A DNA stretch of 64,000 nt from Bradyrhizobium erythrophlei (GTDB lineage: Bacteria > Pseudomonadota > Alphaproteobacteria > Rhizobiales > Xanthobacteraceae): contig NZ_LT670817.1 of the NCBI RefSeq assembly GCF_900129425.1, positions 3,968,001 through 4,032,000 on the forward strand, given 5' to 3'. Made by a program: the position numbers and the translations under genes. The notes beneath the pieces were generated by a model. It had not been told where the DNA came from. It was given only the letters and a program-made list of their open reading frames with translations, and did not search any database. Shown one piece after another: positions 35,122-43,197 of the stretch; position 1 is the stretch's first letter, and each line of letters starts with the position of its first letter.

Positions 35122-36153
35122 TCACCCCGTCAGGACGGCGGTGATCGCATCGCGATCGAAGCCGCGCTCGCCAATCACGACGATCCGTGAGAGACGTTCT
35201 TCGTCGGCGCGCCACGGCCGGTCGAACTGCGTCCGTACCCGGGTCCCGACGCCCTGGACCAGCAGGCGCATCGGCTTGCCGGCGACGGCGACGTAACCCT
35301 TGGCGCGCAGCACGCTGTGGTCGCGCGCGATCGCCTCCATCCTGACCACAATCGCCTCGGCATTGGTATCGGATGGCAGCGTCACCACGATGGTTTCGAA
35401 ATCGTCGTGATCGTGGGCATCGTGATTTTCGTGGTGGCTCGGCCGCGCGTCGAGATCGTTCTCCGCCGCGGCACCGAGGCCGAGCACGACGCGCGGATCG
35501 ATGCGGCCCTCGGCTACCTCCAGCACCGGAATGCTGCGCGGCGATTCCGCCAGTACGGTCCGGCGCGCCTCGGCGAGACGGTCCCGGTCCACCAGATCGG
35601 CCTTGTTGAGAATCACGATGTCGGCGCAGGCGACCTGATCCTCGAACACTTCCCCCAGCGGGGTGTCGTGATCCACGCTGCTGTCGGCCAGACGCTGCCG
35701 CGCGATCGCCGCCAGATCGGGCGCGAACCGGCCGTCGGCGACGGCCTCGGCATCGGCTACCGCAATCACGCCGTCGACCGTGATGCGGGATCGTAGTTCC
35801 GGCCATTCGAATGCCTTAAGCAGCGGTTTCGGCAGCGCCAGTCCGGAGGTCTCGATCAGGATGTGGTCGGGCGGCTGCGGTCGCGCCAGCAGGGCTGCGA
35901 TGGTCGGCACGAAGTCGTCGGCGACGGTGCAGCACAGGCAGCCATTGGTGAGTTCGACGATCGCGTCTTCCGGACAATCGGCGTCGGCGCATCCTTTCAG
36001 GATGTCGCCGTCGATGCCGAGGTCGCCGAATTCGTTGACCAGGATCGCCAGGCGGCGGCCCTGCGGGTTCTGCATCAGGTGGCGAACCAGCGTGGTCTTT
36101 CCCGCGCCGAGGAAGCCGGTAATGATGGTGACGGGCACTTTTTCGATCGACAT
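35122..36153 (-). CDS. cobW: CobW-family G3E GTPase
   Basis: A 343-residue metallochaperone GTPase thought to deliver Co(II) to the chelatase. P-loop GFLGAGKTTL, the metal motif GCLCC, and the switch/base motifs ETSGLALP and LNKADL are all present. A His/Asp-rich stretch (HHENHDAHDHDD) between the GTPase and C-terminal CobW_C domains is a likely extra metal-binding loop. It sits between the DUF1636 protein and cobN under the same riboswitch. Confidence 0.95.
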   Translation of the reverse strand: MSIEKVPVTIITGFLGAGKTTLVRHLMQNPQGRRLAILVNEFGDLGIDGDILKGCADADCPEDAIVELTNGCLCCTVADDFVPTIAALLARPQPPDHILIETSGLALPKPLLKAFEWPELRSRITVDGVIAVADAEAVADGRFAPDLAAIARQRLADSSVDHDTPLGEVFEDQVACADIVILNKADLVDRDRLAEARRTVLAESPRSIPVLEVAEGRIDPRVVLGLGAAAENDLDARPSHHENHDAHDHDDFETIVVTLPSDTNAEAIVVRMEAIARDHSVLRAKGYVAVAGKPMRLLVQGVGTRVRTQFDRPWRADEERLSRIVVIGERGFDRDAITAVLTG

Positions 36154-36162
36154 GCGATGCTC

Positions 36163-36588
36163 CTAAACCGGCCGAGGGAATGGCGGGATGCGCGCGATCA
36201 CACCCTTGCGGAAGATCACCGGCCGCTCCCGCCACGGCACCAGGCCGTCCTTGGTGGCCGCGTAGCGCGAGGCGCCGGTGAGGAGATCATCGACCAAAGC
36301 TTCGTCGAGATCGCCGTAGACGTAGCTCCAGCGTCCCGGTCCGGTGAGCGCGACGCTGCAGCCGCGATTGCAATTCGAGAGGCATTCGGCTTCGACGATG
36401 CGAAAGTTCGGCAGTTCGTCTTGAAGGCGCTGTGCATCGGCCAGCGCGTCATGCAACCGGCGGCCGGCGCGCGGCACGGTTTCGCGGTCTTCGCCGGCAA
36501 GGCATGTCACACAGACGTACAAGGTCGCCACGATATCGCCGGATTCGGATAAAGTTCCCCGGGGAGCGGCTGGTGCAGATGGGTCCAT
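36163..36588 (-). CDS. DUF1636 thioredoxin-like [2Fe-2S] protein
   Basis: A 141-residue protein with four cysteine positions of the [2Fe-2S] thioredoxin-like ferredoxin kind: CVTC near residue 27 and ECLSNCNRGCS further on. The rest matches DUF1636 proteins that are commonly found next to cobW in alphaproteobacteria. Its role is unknown; metal sensing, redox supply or cobalt chaperoning are the usual ideas. The ATG at 36588 is about 130 bases after the riboswitch, making it the first gene of the long cob operon. Confidence 0.85.
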   Translation of the reverse strand: MDPSAPAAPRGTLSESGDIVATLYVCVTCLAGEDRETVPRAGRRLHDALADAQRLQDELPNFRIVEAECLSNCNRGCSVALTGPGRWSYVYGDLDEALVDDLLTGASRYAATKDGLVPWRERPVIFRKGVIARIPPFPRPV

Positions 36589-36715
36589 AGCAGCAAAGCC
36601 CGTCGATGGATGGCCACCGCCCAAGGCGGTACCCAGACATGCGGCGAGCGGACCTGCACTCCGTTCGACCAACTCTCTCACTCCGGGACGCCCCGTCCGG
36701 AATGGCGAATACGGC

Positions 36716-36906
36716 AGGCGACGGCAGGTTTCCTGGCTCACGGGTCATTGCCGGCACCACCTTCCCGGGTGAACGACCCAGTGGCTTTAGATGCAGGCTT
36801 TCCGCTCACAGTTGCGGGGGCAGCTCCGGCTTCGCTCAAACCCGGGAACTTCCCCGTGTCTGCTGCGCCCGGTATTCCCTCTTAGTCCCATCCGAAGACA
36901 GGACAC
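36716..36906 (-). promoter_or_regulatory. Cobalamin riboswitch upstream of DUF1636-cobW-cobN operon
   Basis: Read on the minus strand, the blocks appear in the correct order: AGAGGGAATACCGG near 36880, CCCCCGCAACTGTGAGCGG near 36820, GCCACTGGG near 36780, CCCGGGAAGG near 36765, and GAGCCAGGAAACCTGCC near 36730. The B12 box has GAAAC in place of the common GAGAC. It should repress the whole minus-strand synthesis operon when AdoCbl is plentiful. Confidence 0.93.
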
Positions 36907-36948
36907 CGTCGGCTGAGGATTCAATCAGACGGAAACGCCGTCAAGTCA

Positions 36949-36968
36949 ATCCCCTTGCTCAAGGGGGG
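36949..36968. promoter_or_regulatory. short palindrome in the cobO/cobW intergenic region
   Basis: CCCCTTGCTCAAGGGG forms a perfect 6-7 bp stem between the riboswitch and cobO. It has no T-run, so it is either a weak hairpin or an operator-like palindrome for the divergent promoters. Confidence 0.3.
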
Positions 36969-37034
36969 CGCGGGCATGTTGCCGAGATGGTCTTGGTGTG
37001 TTCCTGTCGCCGCCCATGGATTATACCGCAGGAC

Positions 37035-37649
37035 ATGATGACCGAGATCGACACTGACGAGGCCGCGCGTTACCGCGCCAAGATGGCCAAACGCAAGGCG
37101 GTCCAGGACGCCGAAGTTGCGTCCAAGACCGTCGCAAAAGGCCTGTTGATGATCAACACCGGGCCCGGCAAAGGCAAGTCGACGGCCGCCTTCGGCCTTG
37201 CCTTGCGTGCGCTCGGTCACGGCTGGCGCGTCGGCGTCGTGCAGTTCATCAAAAGCCGGGCGACCGGCGAGCAGGCAGCGCTGCAATCGTTCGGCGACCG
37301 TCTGATCTGGCACATCGCCGGCGAGGGGTTCACTTGGGAGACCCAGGACAAGGCGCGCGACATCGCCGCGTGCCGGCGCGCCTGGGAGATCGCGCTCGGT
37401 CTGATGGACGATCCGACCTTCGGCCTCATAGTGCTCGACGAACTCAACATCGCGCTCCGCTACGATTACTTGCCGCTCGACGAAGTGGTGGCGCGGCTTA
37501 CAACGCGGCGAAGCGATCTGCACGTGATCGTCACCGGCCGCAACGCCAAACCGGCGCTGATCGAGGCGGCCGACCTCGTTACCGAGATGGGCGCGGTCAA
37601 GCATCACTTTTCGGCCGGCGTGAAAACCCAGGCCGGCATCGAATTCTGA
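37035..37649 (+). CDS. cobO: Cob(I)yrinic acid a,c-diamide adenosyltransferase
   Basis: Adds the 5'-deoxyadenosyl group from ATP to the Co(I) corrin. 204 residues; P-loop NTGPGKGKSTAAFG, then VVQFIKS and LIVLDELNIALRY, all CobA/CobO/BtuR signatures. Two ATGs (37035 and 37038) follow GCAGGAC; the second has better spacing. It is divergent from the cobW operon and overlaps cobQ by one base (TGATG). Confidence 0.95.
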   Translation: MMTEIDTDEAARYRAKMAKRKAVQDAEVASKTVAKGLLMINTGPGKGKSTAAFGLALRALGHGWRVGVVQFIKSRATGEQAALQSFGDRLIWHIAGEGFTWETQDKARDIAACRRAWEIALGLMDDPTFGLIVLDELNIALRYDYLPLDEVVARLTTRRSDLHVIVTGRNAKPALIEAADLVTEMGAVKHHFSAGVKTQAGIEF

Positions 37650-39121
37650 TGACCGCGCGGGCGCTGATGTTCCAGGGAACCGGCTCGGACGTCGGCAAGT
37701 CGCTGATCGTCGCCGGCTTGTGCCGCTTGTTGGCGACCCGCGGCCTTTCGGTCCGTCCTTTCAAACCGCAGAACATGTCGAACAACGCTGCGGTGACCGA
37801 AGATGGCGGCGAGATCGGCCGCGCCCAGGCACTGCAGGCGCGCGCCGCACGCGTCGCGCCGTCTGTCGACATGAATCCGGTGCTGCTCAAGCCGCAAAGC
37901 GAAGTCGGCGCGCAGATCGTGGTGCAGGGACGGGTGTTCGGCAATGCCCGCGCGCGCGAGTACCAGTCCCGTAAGGCGGAGCTGATGCCCTATGTGCTCG
38001 ATAGCTTCGCAAGAATTCGAGCGCAATGCGACGTCGTGCTGGTCGAGGGCGCCGGTTCGGCGTCGGAAGTGAATTTGCGCGCCAACGATATCGCCAATAT
38101 GGGCTTTGCCCGCGCCGCCGACGTGCCGGTGGTGCTGATCGGGGATATCGATCGGGGCGGGGTGATCGCAAGCCTGTGCGGTACCGCCGCGGTGGTCGAT
38201 CCCGATGACGCAAAGTTGATCGCGGGTTTCATCGTCAACAAGATGCGCGGCGATCCGTCCTTGTTTGCAACCGGCATGACGTTCGTGGCCGAGCGCACCG
38301 GCTGGGCGCCGCTCGGCCTGGTGCCGCATTTTCGCGACGCGCATCGGCTTCCGGCCGAGGATGTTTTCGGTCTCAGGGCCCCGCCGACGCGCGCGCCGGA
38401 CTCCGGCGGACGCCGCGTGCGCGTCGTCGTTCCGGTGCTCCCGCACATCGCCAATTTTGACGATCTCGATCCGCTGCGGCTCGAGCCCGGTGTCGAACTG
38501 GTGCTGTTGCGTGACGGAGCGTCGCTTCCCGTCGATACCGAACTCGTTATCCTGCCCGGCTCGAAGGCGACGATCGCAGATCTGGCGGCGCTGCGAGCGT
38601 GCGGCTGGGATGCCGACATCATCGCTTATGCCCGCCGCGGCGGGCGCGTGCTCGGCCTGTGCGGCGGCTATCAGATGCTCGGCCACGGCATCGCCGACCC
38701 GGACGGCATCGAAGGTCCGCCGGGGTCGGCGGCGGGCCTCGGCTTGCTCGAGATCACGACGGAACTGACCGGCGACAAGTCGCTCGTCGCGGTCCAAGGC
38801 CGGACCGTGGCAGACGACGTCGCTGTGGCCGGCTATGAAATGCATATCGGCCGGACCACCGGCACCGGAACGCAGCGGCCGCTGCTGAGGCTCGATGATG
38901 GCCGGCTGGATGGCGCGGTTTCGGCCGACGGCCGCGTCGCCGGTTCGTATTTGCACGGTTTCTTCGCCGGCGATGCGCAACGCGCGGCATGGCTCGTCCG
39001 GCTCGGCGCGCCGGCGAGTTCGCTCGCCTACGAAGCACTGGTCGAGCAAACCCTCGATGCGCTTGCCGCGCATCTCGACGCGCATCTCGACGTCGATAAG
39101 CTGCTCAGCCTCGCGCGCTGA
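37649..39121 (+). CDS. cobQ: Cobyric acid synthase
   Basis: Four successive glutamine-dependent amidations (b, d, e, g) of adenosylcobyrinic a,c-diamide. 490 residues; N-terminal MFQGTGSDVGKSLIVAGLC, then FKPQNMSNNAAVT and EGAGSASEVNL. The C-terminal GATase domain carries the Cys in VLGLCGGYQMLG and the late His in GSYLHGFF. It is translationally coupled to cobO and converges with cobD. Confidence 0.95.
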   Translation: MTARALMFQGTGSDVGKSLIVAGLCRLLATRGLSVRPFKPQNMSNNAAVTEDGGEIGRAQALQARAARVAPSVDMNPVLLKPQSEVGAQIVVQGRVFGNARAREYQSRKAELMPYVLDSFARIRAQCDVVLVEGAGSASEVNLRANDIANMGFARAADVPVVLIGDIDRGGVIASLCGTAAVVDPDDAKLIAGFIVNKMRGDPSLFATGMTFVAERTGWAPLGLVPHFRDAHRLPAEDVFGLRAPPTRAPDSGGRRVRVVVPVLPHIANFDDLDPLRLEPGVELVLLRDGASLPVDTELVILPGSKATIADLAALRACGWDADIIAYARRGGRVLGLCGGYQMLGHGIADPDGIEGPPGSAAGLGLLEITTELTGDKSLVAVQGRTVADDVAVAGYEMHIGRTTGTGTQRPLLRLDDGRLDGAVSADGRVAGSYLHGFFAGDAQRAAWLVRLGAPASSLAYEALVEQTLDALAAHLDAHLDVDKLLSLAR

Positions 39122-39132
39122 CACGCGTTCGC

Positions 39133-40134
39133 TCAGCCACGAAGCCAAGCAACCAGCAGGCCGAGCGCTGCGACGATCAATAGCGCACCGGCGAAGGCGA
39201 CGCGGTAGATCATCAGCGCGCGATCGACATCCAGCGCCGTCGCCTCGGCCCGACCGTCGCCCATCCAGTGGTCATGGACCAGAACACCGCCATAGATGCG
39301 CGGGCCGGCGAGCCGCAGGCCGAGCGCGCCGGCCATCGCGGCTTCCGGCCAACCGGCATTGGGCGATCGATGCAGCCGCGCGTCGCGCCGATAAGCCCGC
39401 CATGCCGACGGCGCGGACGCGCCCGGCACCATCGCGGCGGCGGCAACGAAAATCAGCCCGGTCAGCCGCGACGCCGGAAGATTGACGAGGTCATCGAGCC
39501 TTGCCGCGGCCCAGCCGAAGGCGCGGTGGTGCTCCGACATGTGGCCGATCATGCTGTCGGCGGTGTTGATGGCCTTGTAGGCGATCATGCCGGGCAATCC
39601 GCCGGCCAGAAACCATAGCGCCGGCGCCGTCACGCCGTCAGAGGCGTTTTCGGCAAGACTCTCGATCGCAGCGCGGCAGATCGCGGCTTCGTCGAGTGCG
39701 TCCGGATCGCGACCGACGATTTTTGCGATGCTGCGCCGTCCGCCGTCCAACCCCTCGGCGCCGAGCGCGGTCGAGACCGCACGCACGTGCTGATCGAGAT
39801 TGCCGAAGGCAAGCAGCATGGCGACCACCAGGACAGCGATGGCAAATCCGAAATACGGAATCGCCGGCGCGACGGCCTCAATCGCAACGCCCGCGCCGAG
39901 GCTGCCGGCGAGCAGCAGTAGCACCGTTCCCACGCCAGCGCCGCGGCGCATGGCAAACGAATAGTTCGGCCGGTTGAGCGCAGAATCGAGCGCGGCGATC
40001 AGTGCGCCGATCCACGACACCGGATGACCGATTGCACGAAACACCGCCGCAGGATAGGCCAGCACGGCTTCGATGCCGAAGGCGATGATCAGGATCAAGA
40101 CGCGGCCGGACAAATCGAACATGGATTGCAACAT
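39133..40134 (-). CDS. cobD: Adenosylcobinamide-phosphate synthase (CbiB-like)
   Basis: Membrane enzyme joining aminopropanol (phosphate) to cobyric acid. About 333 residues with several hydrophobic segments (VLILIIAFGIEAVLAYPAAV, FGFAIAVLVVAMLLAFG). Conserved CbiB stretches are HPVSWIGALI, ESLAENASDGV and YKAINTADSMIGH. Possible ATGs at 40134 and 40122 both sit in CATG palindromes that also provide possible cobC starts on the other strand. Confidence 0.93.
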   Translation of the reverse strand: MLQSMFDLSGRVLILIIAFGIEAVLAYPAAVFRAIGHPVSWIGALIAALDSALNRPNYSFAMRRGAGVGTVLLLLAGSLGAGVAIEAVAPAIPYFGFAIAVLVVAMLLAFGNLDQHVRAVSTALGAEGLDGGRRSIAKIVGRDPDALDEAAICRAAIESLAENASDGVTAPALWFLAGGLPGMIAYKAINTADSMIGHMSEHHRAFGWAAARLDDLVNLPASRLTGLIFVAAAAMVPGASAPSAWRAYRRDARLHRSPNAGWPEAAMAGALGLRLAGPRIYGGVLVHDHWMGDGRAEATALDVDRALMIYRVAFAGALLIVAALGLLVAWLRG

Positions 40135-41173
40135 GCACCTAAAGGATGAGACCCGGGAGACGGCGGCCGAGCTTCGCATTCACGGCGGCCGAATCGATAC
40201 GGCGGCGCTACTCTATCCGTCGGCGCCCCAACCGTGGATCGATCTGTCGACCGGGATCAACCCTATCGCCTGGCCGGTGCCACAGATACCGCTCGCCCGG
40301 TATCAGCGCCTGCCGCTCGCGCGCGAAATGGCGCAGATGACCGCCGCGGCCGCCGAGGCCTACGGGCTTCCGGCGAACGCTGCGATCGTCCCGGTCTCCG
40401 GGAGCGAGCTCGCGATCCGCTTATTGCCGCGCATGATCGGCGCTGGCCGCGTCGGCATCCTGACGCCGACCTATGGCTCGCACGGCGCGGCCTGGCGCGA
40501 CGCAGGCGCCGAGGTGCATGAACTCGTCGCGCTGCCGGACCCAAATACTCACGAGCTTCAGACCCTGATCGTGGTCAATCCCAACAATCCGGACGGGCGC
40601 GCGATCGCGCGCGCCGATCTCGCAGCTTTCGCCCAGGCGTGGACCGCTGACGCGCGAAGGCTGATTGTCGATGAGGCTTTTGCCGACGTGCGGCCCGATG
40701 TTTCGTTGCTGGCGATGCCGGAACTGCCGGTCGGCGTCGTGGTGCTGCGCTCGCTCGGCAAGTTTTTCGGTCTCGCGGGACTGCGCGTCGGCTTCGTTGT
40801 CGTCCACGAACCGGAAGCGGCGGCTTGGCGCCAGCTGCTCGGCGATTGGCCGGTATCCGGCCCGGCTTGCGAGATCGCGGCGCTGGCGCTGCGCGACGCG
40901 GCATGGATCGCGAAGGCGCGGGGGCGCCTTGCCGCTGATCGAAGACGGCTCGACGGCACCCTCGGCCGCGCGGGCCTGAAACTGCTTGGCGGCACCGATC
41001 TTTTCGGTCTGTTTGAAGGCTCCGATGGAATCGACTTGCTCGACCATTTCGCCCGTGCCGGGATCTTGATCCGAGGCTTTTCCGCGCCGGCAGGGCGCTA
41101 TCGGTTTGGACTTCCGGCCGACGAAGCCGCGTGGCGGCGGCTTGAGGCTGCCTGCGGTACGCTGGCGGCTTGA
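40133..41173 (+). CDS. cobC: L-threonine-O-3-phosphate decarboxylase / CobC aminotransferase-fold protein
   Basis: A 346-residue PLP class-I/II aminotransferase-fold enzyme that makes (R)-1-amino-2-propanol phosphate for the nucleotide loop. HGGRIDTAALLYP and IDLSTGINPIAWP form the N-terminus, VVNPNNPDGR contacts PLP and LRSLGKFFGLAGLRVGF holds the Schiff-base Lys. The start is ATG 40133 or ATG 40121. It is divergent from cobD, which supplies the membrane partner of the same step. Confidence 0.92.
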   Translation: MHLKDETRETAAELRIHGGRIDTAALLYPSAPQPWIDLSTGINPIAWPVPQIPLARYQRLPLAREMAQMTAAAAEAYGLPANAAIVPVSGSELAIRLLPRMIGAGRVGILTPTYGSHGAAWRDAGAEVHELVALPDPNTHELQTLIVVNPNNPDGRAIARADLAAFAQAWTADARRLIVDEAFADVRPDVSLLAMPELPVGVVVLRSLGKFFGLAGLRVGFVVVHEPEAAAWRQLLGDWPVSGPACEIAALALRDAAWIAKARGRLAADRRRLDGTLGRAGLKLLGGTDLFGLFEGSDGIDLLDHFARAGILIRGFSAPAGRYRFGLPADEAAWRRLEAACGTLAA

Positions 41174-41216
41174 TGGCATCCATCGCGTCTCATCCCGCGC
41201 ACTTCGCTGCCGGAGA

Positions 41217-42608
41217 TTATCTTCCGGCCAACCGCGCGGCCTCCTCGCCGGCGAGGCGGCCGAATACGGTGGAAAGCGCGACGCCGAGACCAGCGAGATA
41301 GCCGTCGCCCAGCACATTCGCCGCCATGATCATTCCGGCCGCGAAGACATTGCTCGCCGGCTTGCCATCATTTCTCAAAACCCGCATTTGTTCATCGACG
41401 GCGACACCGAAATGCATGAACGTCACGCCCGGCCGCATCGGATAGGCGGCAAACGGCGGGTCCACGAGCGCGACCGCGCCGCGCGATTTCGGCGGGGTTA
41501 GCCCGCTGGTACAACGCGCGGTTAGCGGCACATCGTCGGTGGCGATCGCGGCATTGAAGTCTCGTATCGTCGTTTCCAGCGCCGCTTGATCAAGCCCAAG
41601 CGCCGTCGCGAGTGCGGCGACGGTGTCGGCCCGGATCGGCGGCAGCGCCGTTGGCAAGGCGCGGTTAAGGCCTTTCGCATCCATGATCAGGTAGGCGATC
41701 TGACCCGGGCAGTCGGCGATGCGCGCGCCCCAGCGGGCAAAATGCGTTTTGCGGGCGTCCTCGCCCTCGTCGTGAAATCGTCTGCCATCGCGGTCGACGA
41801 CGATGCCGTGCGGAATCGCGGTAATGCGGGTGACGATACCACCATCGAACTTTGGTCCCCGGGCGTCGACCGCAACCATGTGGCAGCGCGAGGAATCGCC
41901 GACCGGCCTCACGCCGGCGTCGAGCAGCAGGCGTAATACCGAGCCGGTAACATAGGGCGTTCCGCGGATCATAAAACCGTCGGCGGCGGCGCCAAAACTT
42001 TCGCGCAGCCAGTCGAAATTGGCCTGATAGCCGCCCGAGCACACAACCATTGTCTTCGCCAGGACCCGTTCGATGCCGCCGCCATGAGCGATGTCGGCTT
42101 CGCAAACCCGAGCGTCGCCGAAAGCAAGTTCGACCACTTCGCTGTCATAGCTGATCGTCACGCCGAGTTTCGCCGCGGTCATGTAGAGCGCGTTGATCAT
42201 TGCCTTGCCACCGCCGAGGAAGAATGCGGTGCGCTGCGAGTAGGGCATCGCGCCCGCTGCCGGATCCTGCAGACGCACGCCGTTGTCGCCGAGCCATTGA
42301 GCGATTGTGGCGGAGCCGCGGATCAACGCGCGCGCCAGTCGCTCATCGGTCGCGCCTTGCGTGACGCGGAGCAGGTCCCTGAAGAACGCGTCCTCGCTAT
42401 AGGTGCCCGGCACATACCATGCCGAGCGGTCATGCATCAGGCGGAAATTACGCGCGTGACGGGTGTTGCCGCCGCGCATCGCGGCTGGCGCCCACTCGAC
42501 CATCCGTACCGAGACGCCGCTGCGCCGCGCCGCTATCGCAGCGCACAGCGCGGCGCTGCCGCCGCCGACCACCAGAACGTCGACAGTCGAGGCGGCCGCT
42601 TCGCTCAT
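41217..42608 (-). CDS. cobZ: CobZ/TcuA-like FAD flavoprotein, candidate precorrin-3B synthase
   Basis: A 463-residue succinate-dehydrogenase/fumarate-reductase-type flavoprotein: DVLVVGGGSAALCAAIAARR binds FAD, GGNTRHARNFR follows, and YPMRPGVTFMHFGVAVDEQ and GDGYLAGLGVALSTVFGRLAGE close it. The family holds tricarballylate dehydrogenase TcuA and the N-terminal half of Rhodobacter capsulatus CobZ, which replaces CobG. The window has no cobG, and this gene lies between cobC and cobT, so the CobZ role is favoured. The Fe-S/heme half of CobZ (TcuB-like) is not fused here and no separate copy is seen. Confidence 0.75.
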   Translation of the reverse strand: MSEAAASTVDVLVVGGGSAALCAAIAARRSGVSVRMVEWAPAAMRGGNTRHARNFRLMHDRSAWYVPGTYSEDAFFRDLLRVTQGATDERLARALIRGSATIAQWLGDNGVRLQDPAAGAMPYSQRTAFFLGGGKAMINALYMTAAKLGVTISYDSEVVELAFGDARVCEADIAHGGGIERVLAKTMVVCSGGYQANFDWLRESFGAAADGFMIRGTPYVTGSVLRLLLDAGVRPVGDSSRCHMVAVDARGPKFDGGIVTRITAIPHGIVVDRDGRRFHDEGEDARKTHFARWGARIADCPGQIAYLIMDAKGLNRALPTALPPIRADTVAALATALGLDQAALETTIRDFNAAIATDDVPLTARCTSGLTPPKSRGAVALVDPPFAAYPMRPGVTFMHFGVAVDEQMRVLRNDGKPASNVFAAGMIMAANVLGDGYLAGLGVALSTVFGRLAGEEAARLAGR

Positions 42609-42784
42609 GATCGTGTTCGGTCGATCATGTTCCGCACCGCGTTCCCTGTTCAGTGAATGAAATTCGATGAAATTGATAGGGAGGCTAACATCGCGTTGTC
42701 AACCGCGGGGCGTGCCAGATTGCGGCGGCCGAGCGGCGAAGGGCTATCCTGTCGGCGCTTGCGCGACAGCCTGCATCATGCTCT

Positions 42785-42985
42785 CGTGGTTCCGTCTTTC
42801 GGTGCCTCGCGAGAGGTGAAACGGGAATGCGGTAAGGCGAGAGATCGCCCAAGCCGCTGCTGCCCCCGCAACTGTAGGCGGATCGTCCTCGATCAACGAC
42901 GTCACTGAACGCCGCGGAAGCGGCATCGGGAAGGCGATCGGGGGCATTGTCCGTGAGCCAGGAGACCGGCCGCAAGACACTGAAT
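42785..42985 (+). promoter_or_regulatory. Cobalamin riboswitch upstream of cobT operon
   Basis: Blocks in order: TTTCGGTGCC, GAAACGGGAATGCGGT near 42825, CCCCCGCAACTGTAGGCGG near 42865, GTCACTGAAC near 42900, ATCGGGAAGGCG near 42930 and GAGCCAGGAGACCGGCC near 42957. The sequence GTCACTG replaces the usual GCCACTG. It controls cobT-cobU-cobS-phosphatase-cobF-bluB. Confidence 0.92.
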
Positions 42986-43050
42986 CAACTCGTTCGACGG
43001 TGGGTCGAAGAGAGGGGGAGTGCACGCCACAGCCGTTCAGTCGCCATACT

Positions 43051-43087
43051 TTCGGTTTGGTCGGCGGCGCCGCGCCGCCCGACGCCG
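43051..43087 (+). terminator. GC-rich hairpin in the cobT leader
   Basis: GGCGGCG-CCG-CGCCGCC at 43063-43079 is a perfect 7-bp stem with a three-base loop, flanked by TTCGG and CCGAA that can extend it. There is no T-run, so a Rho-independent terminator is doubtful. It lies between the riboswitch and cobT, 120 bases before the start, and may be part of the expression platform. Confidence 0.35.
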
Positions 43088-43197
43088 AAATCCCGTTGCC
43101 GCCCGTCTCGTCATCGCCATCGTGTTGTCCGCAATCCAAACCGTCGCGCGGCGCGGCCGCGCGCTCGTTTCGTCCTTTATCTTATTGAGCAAAGCCA

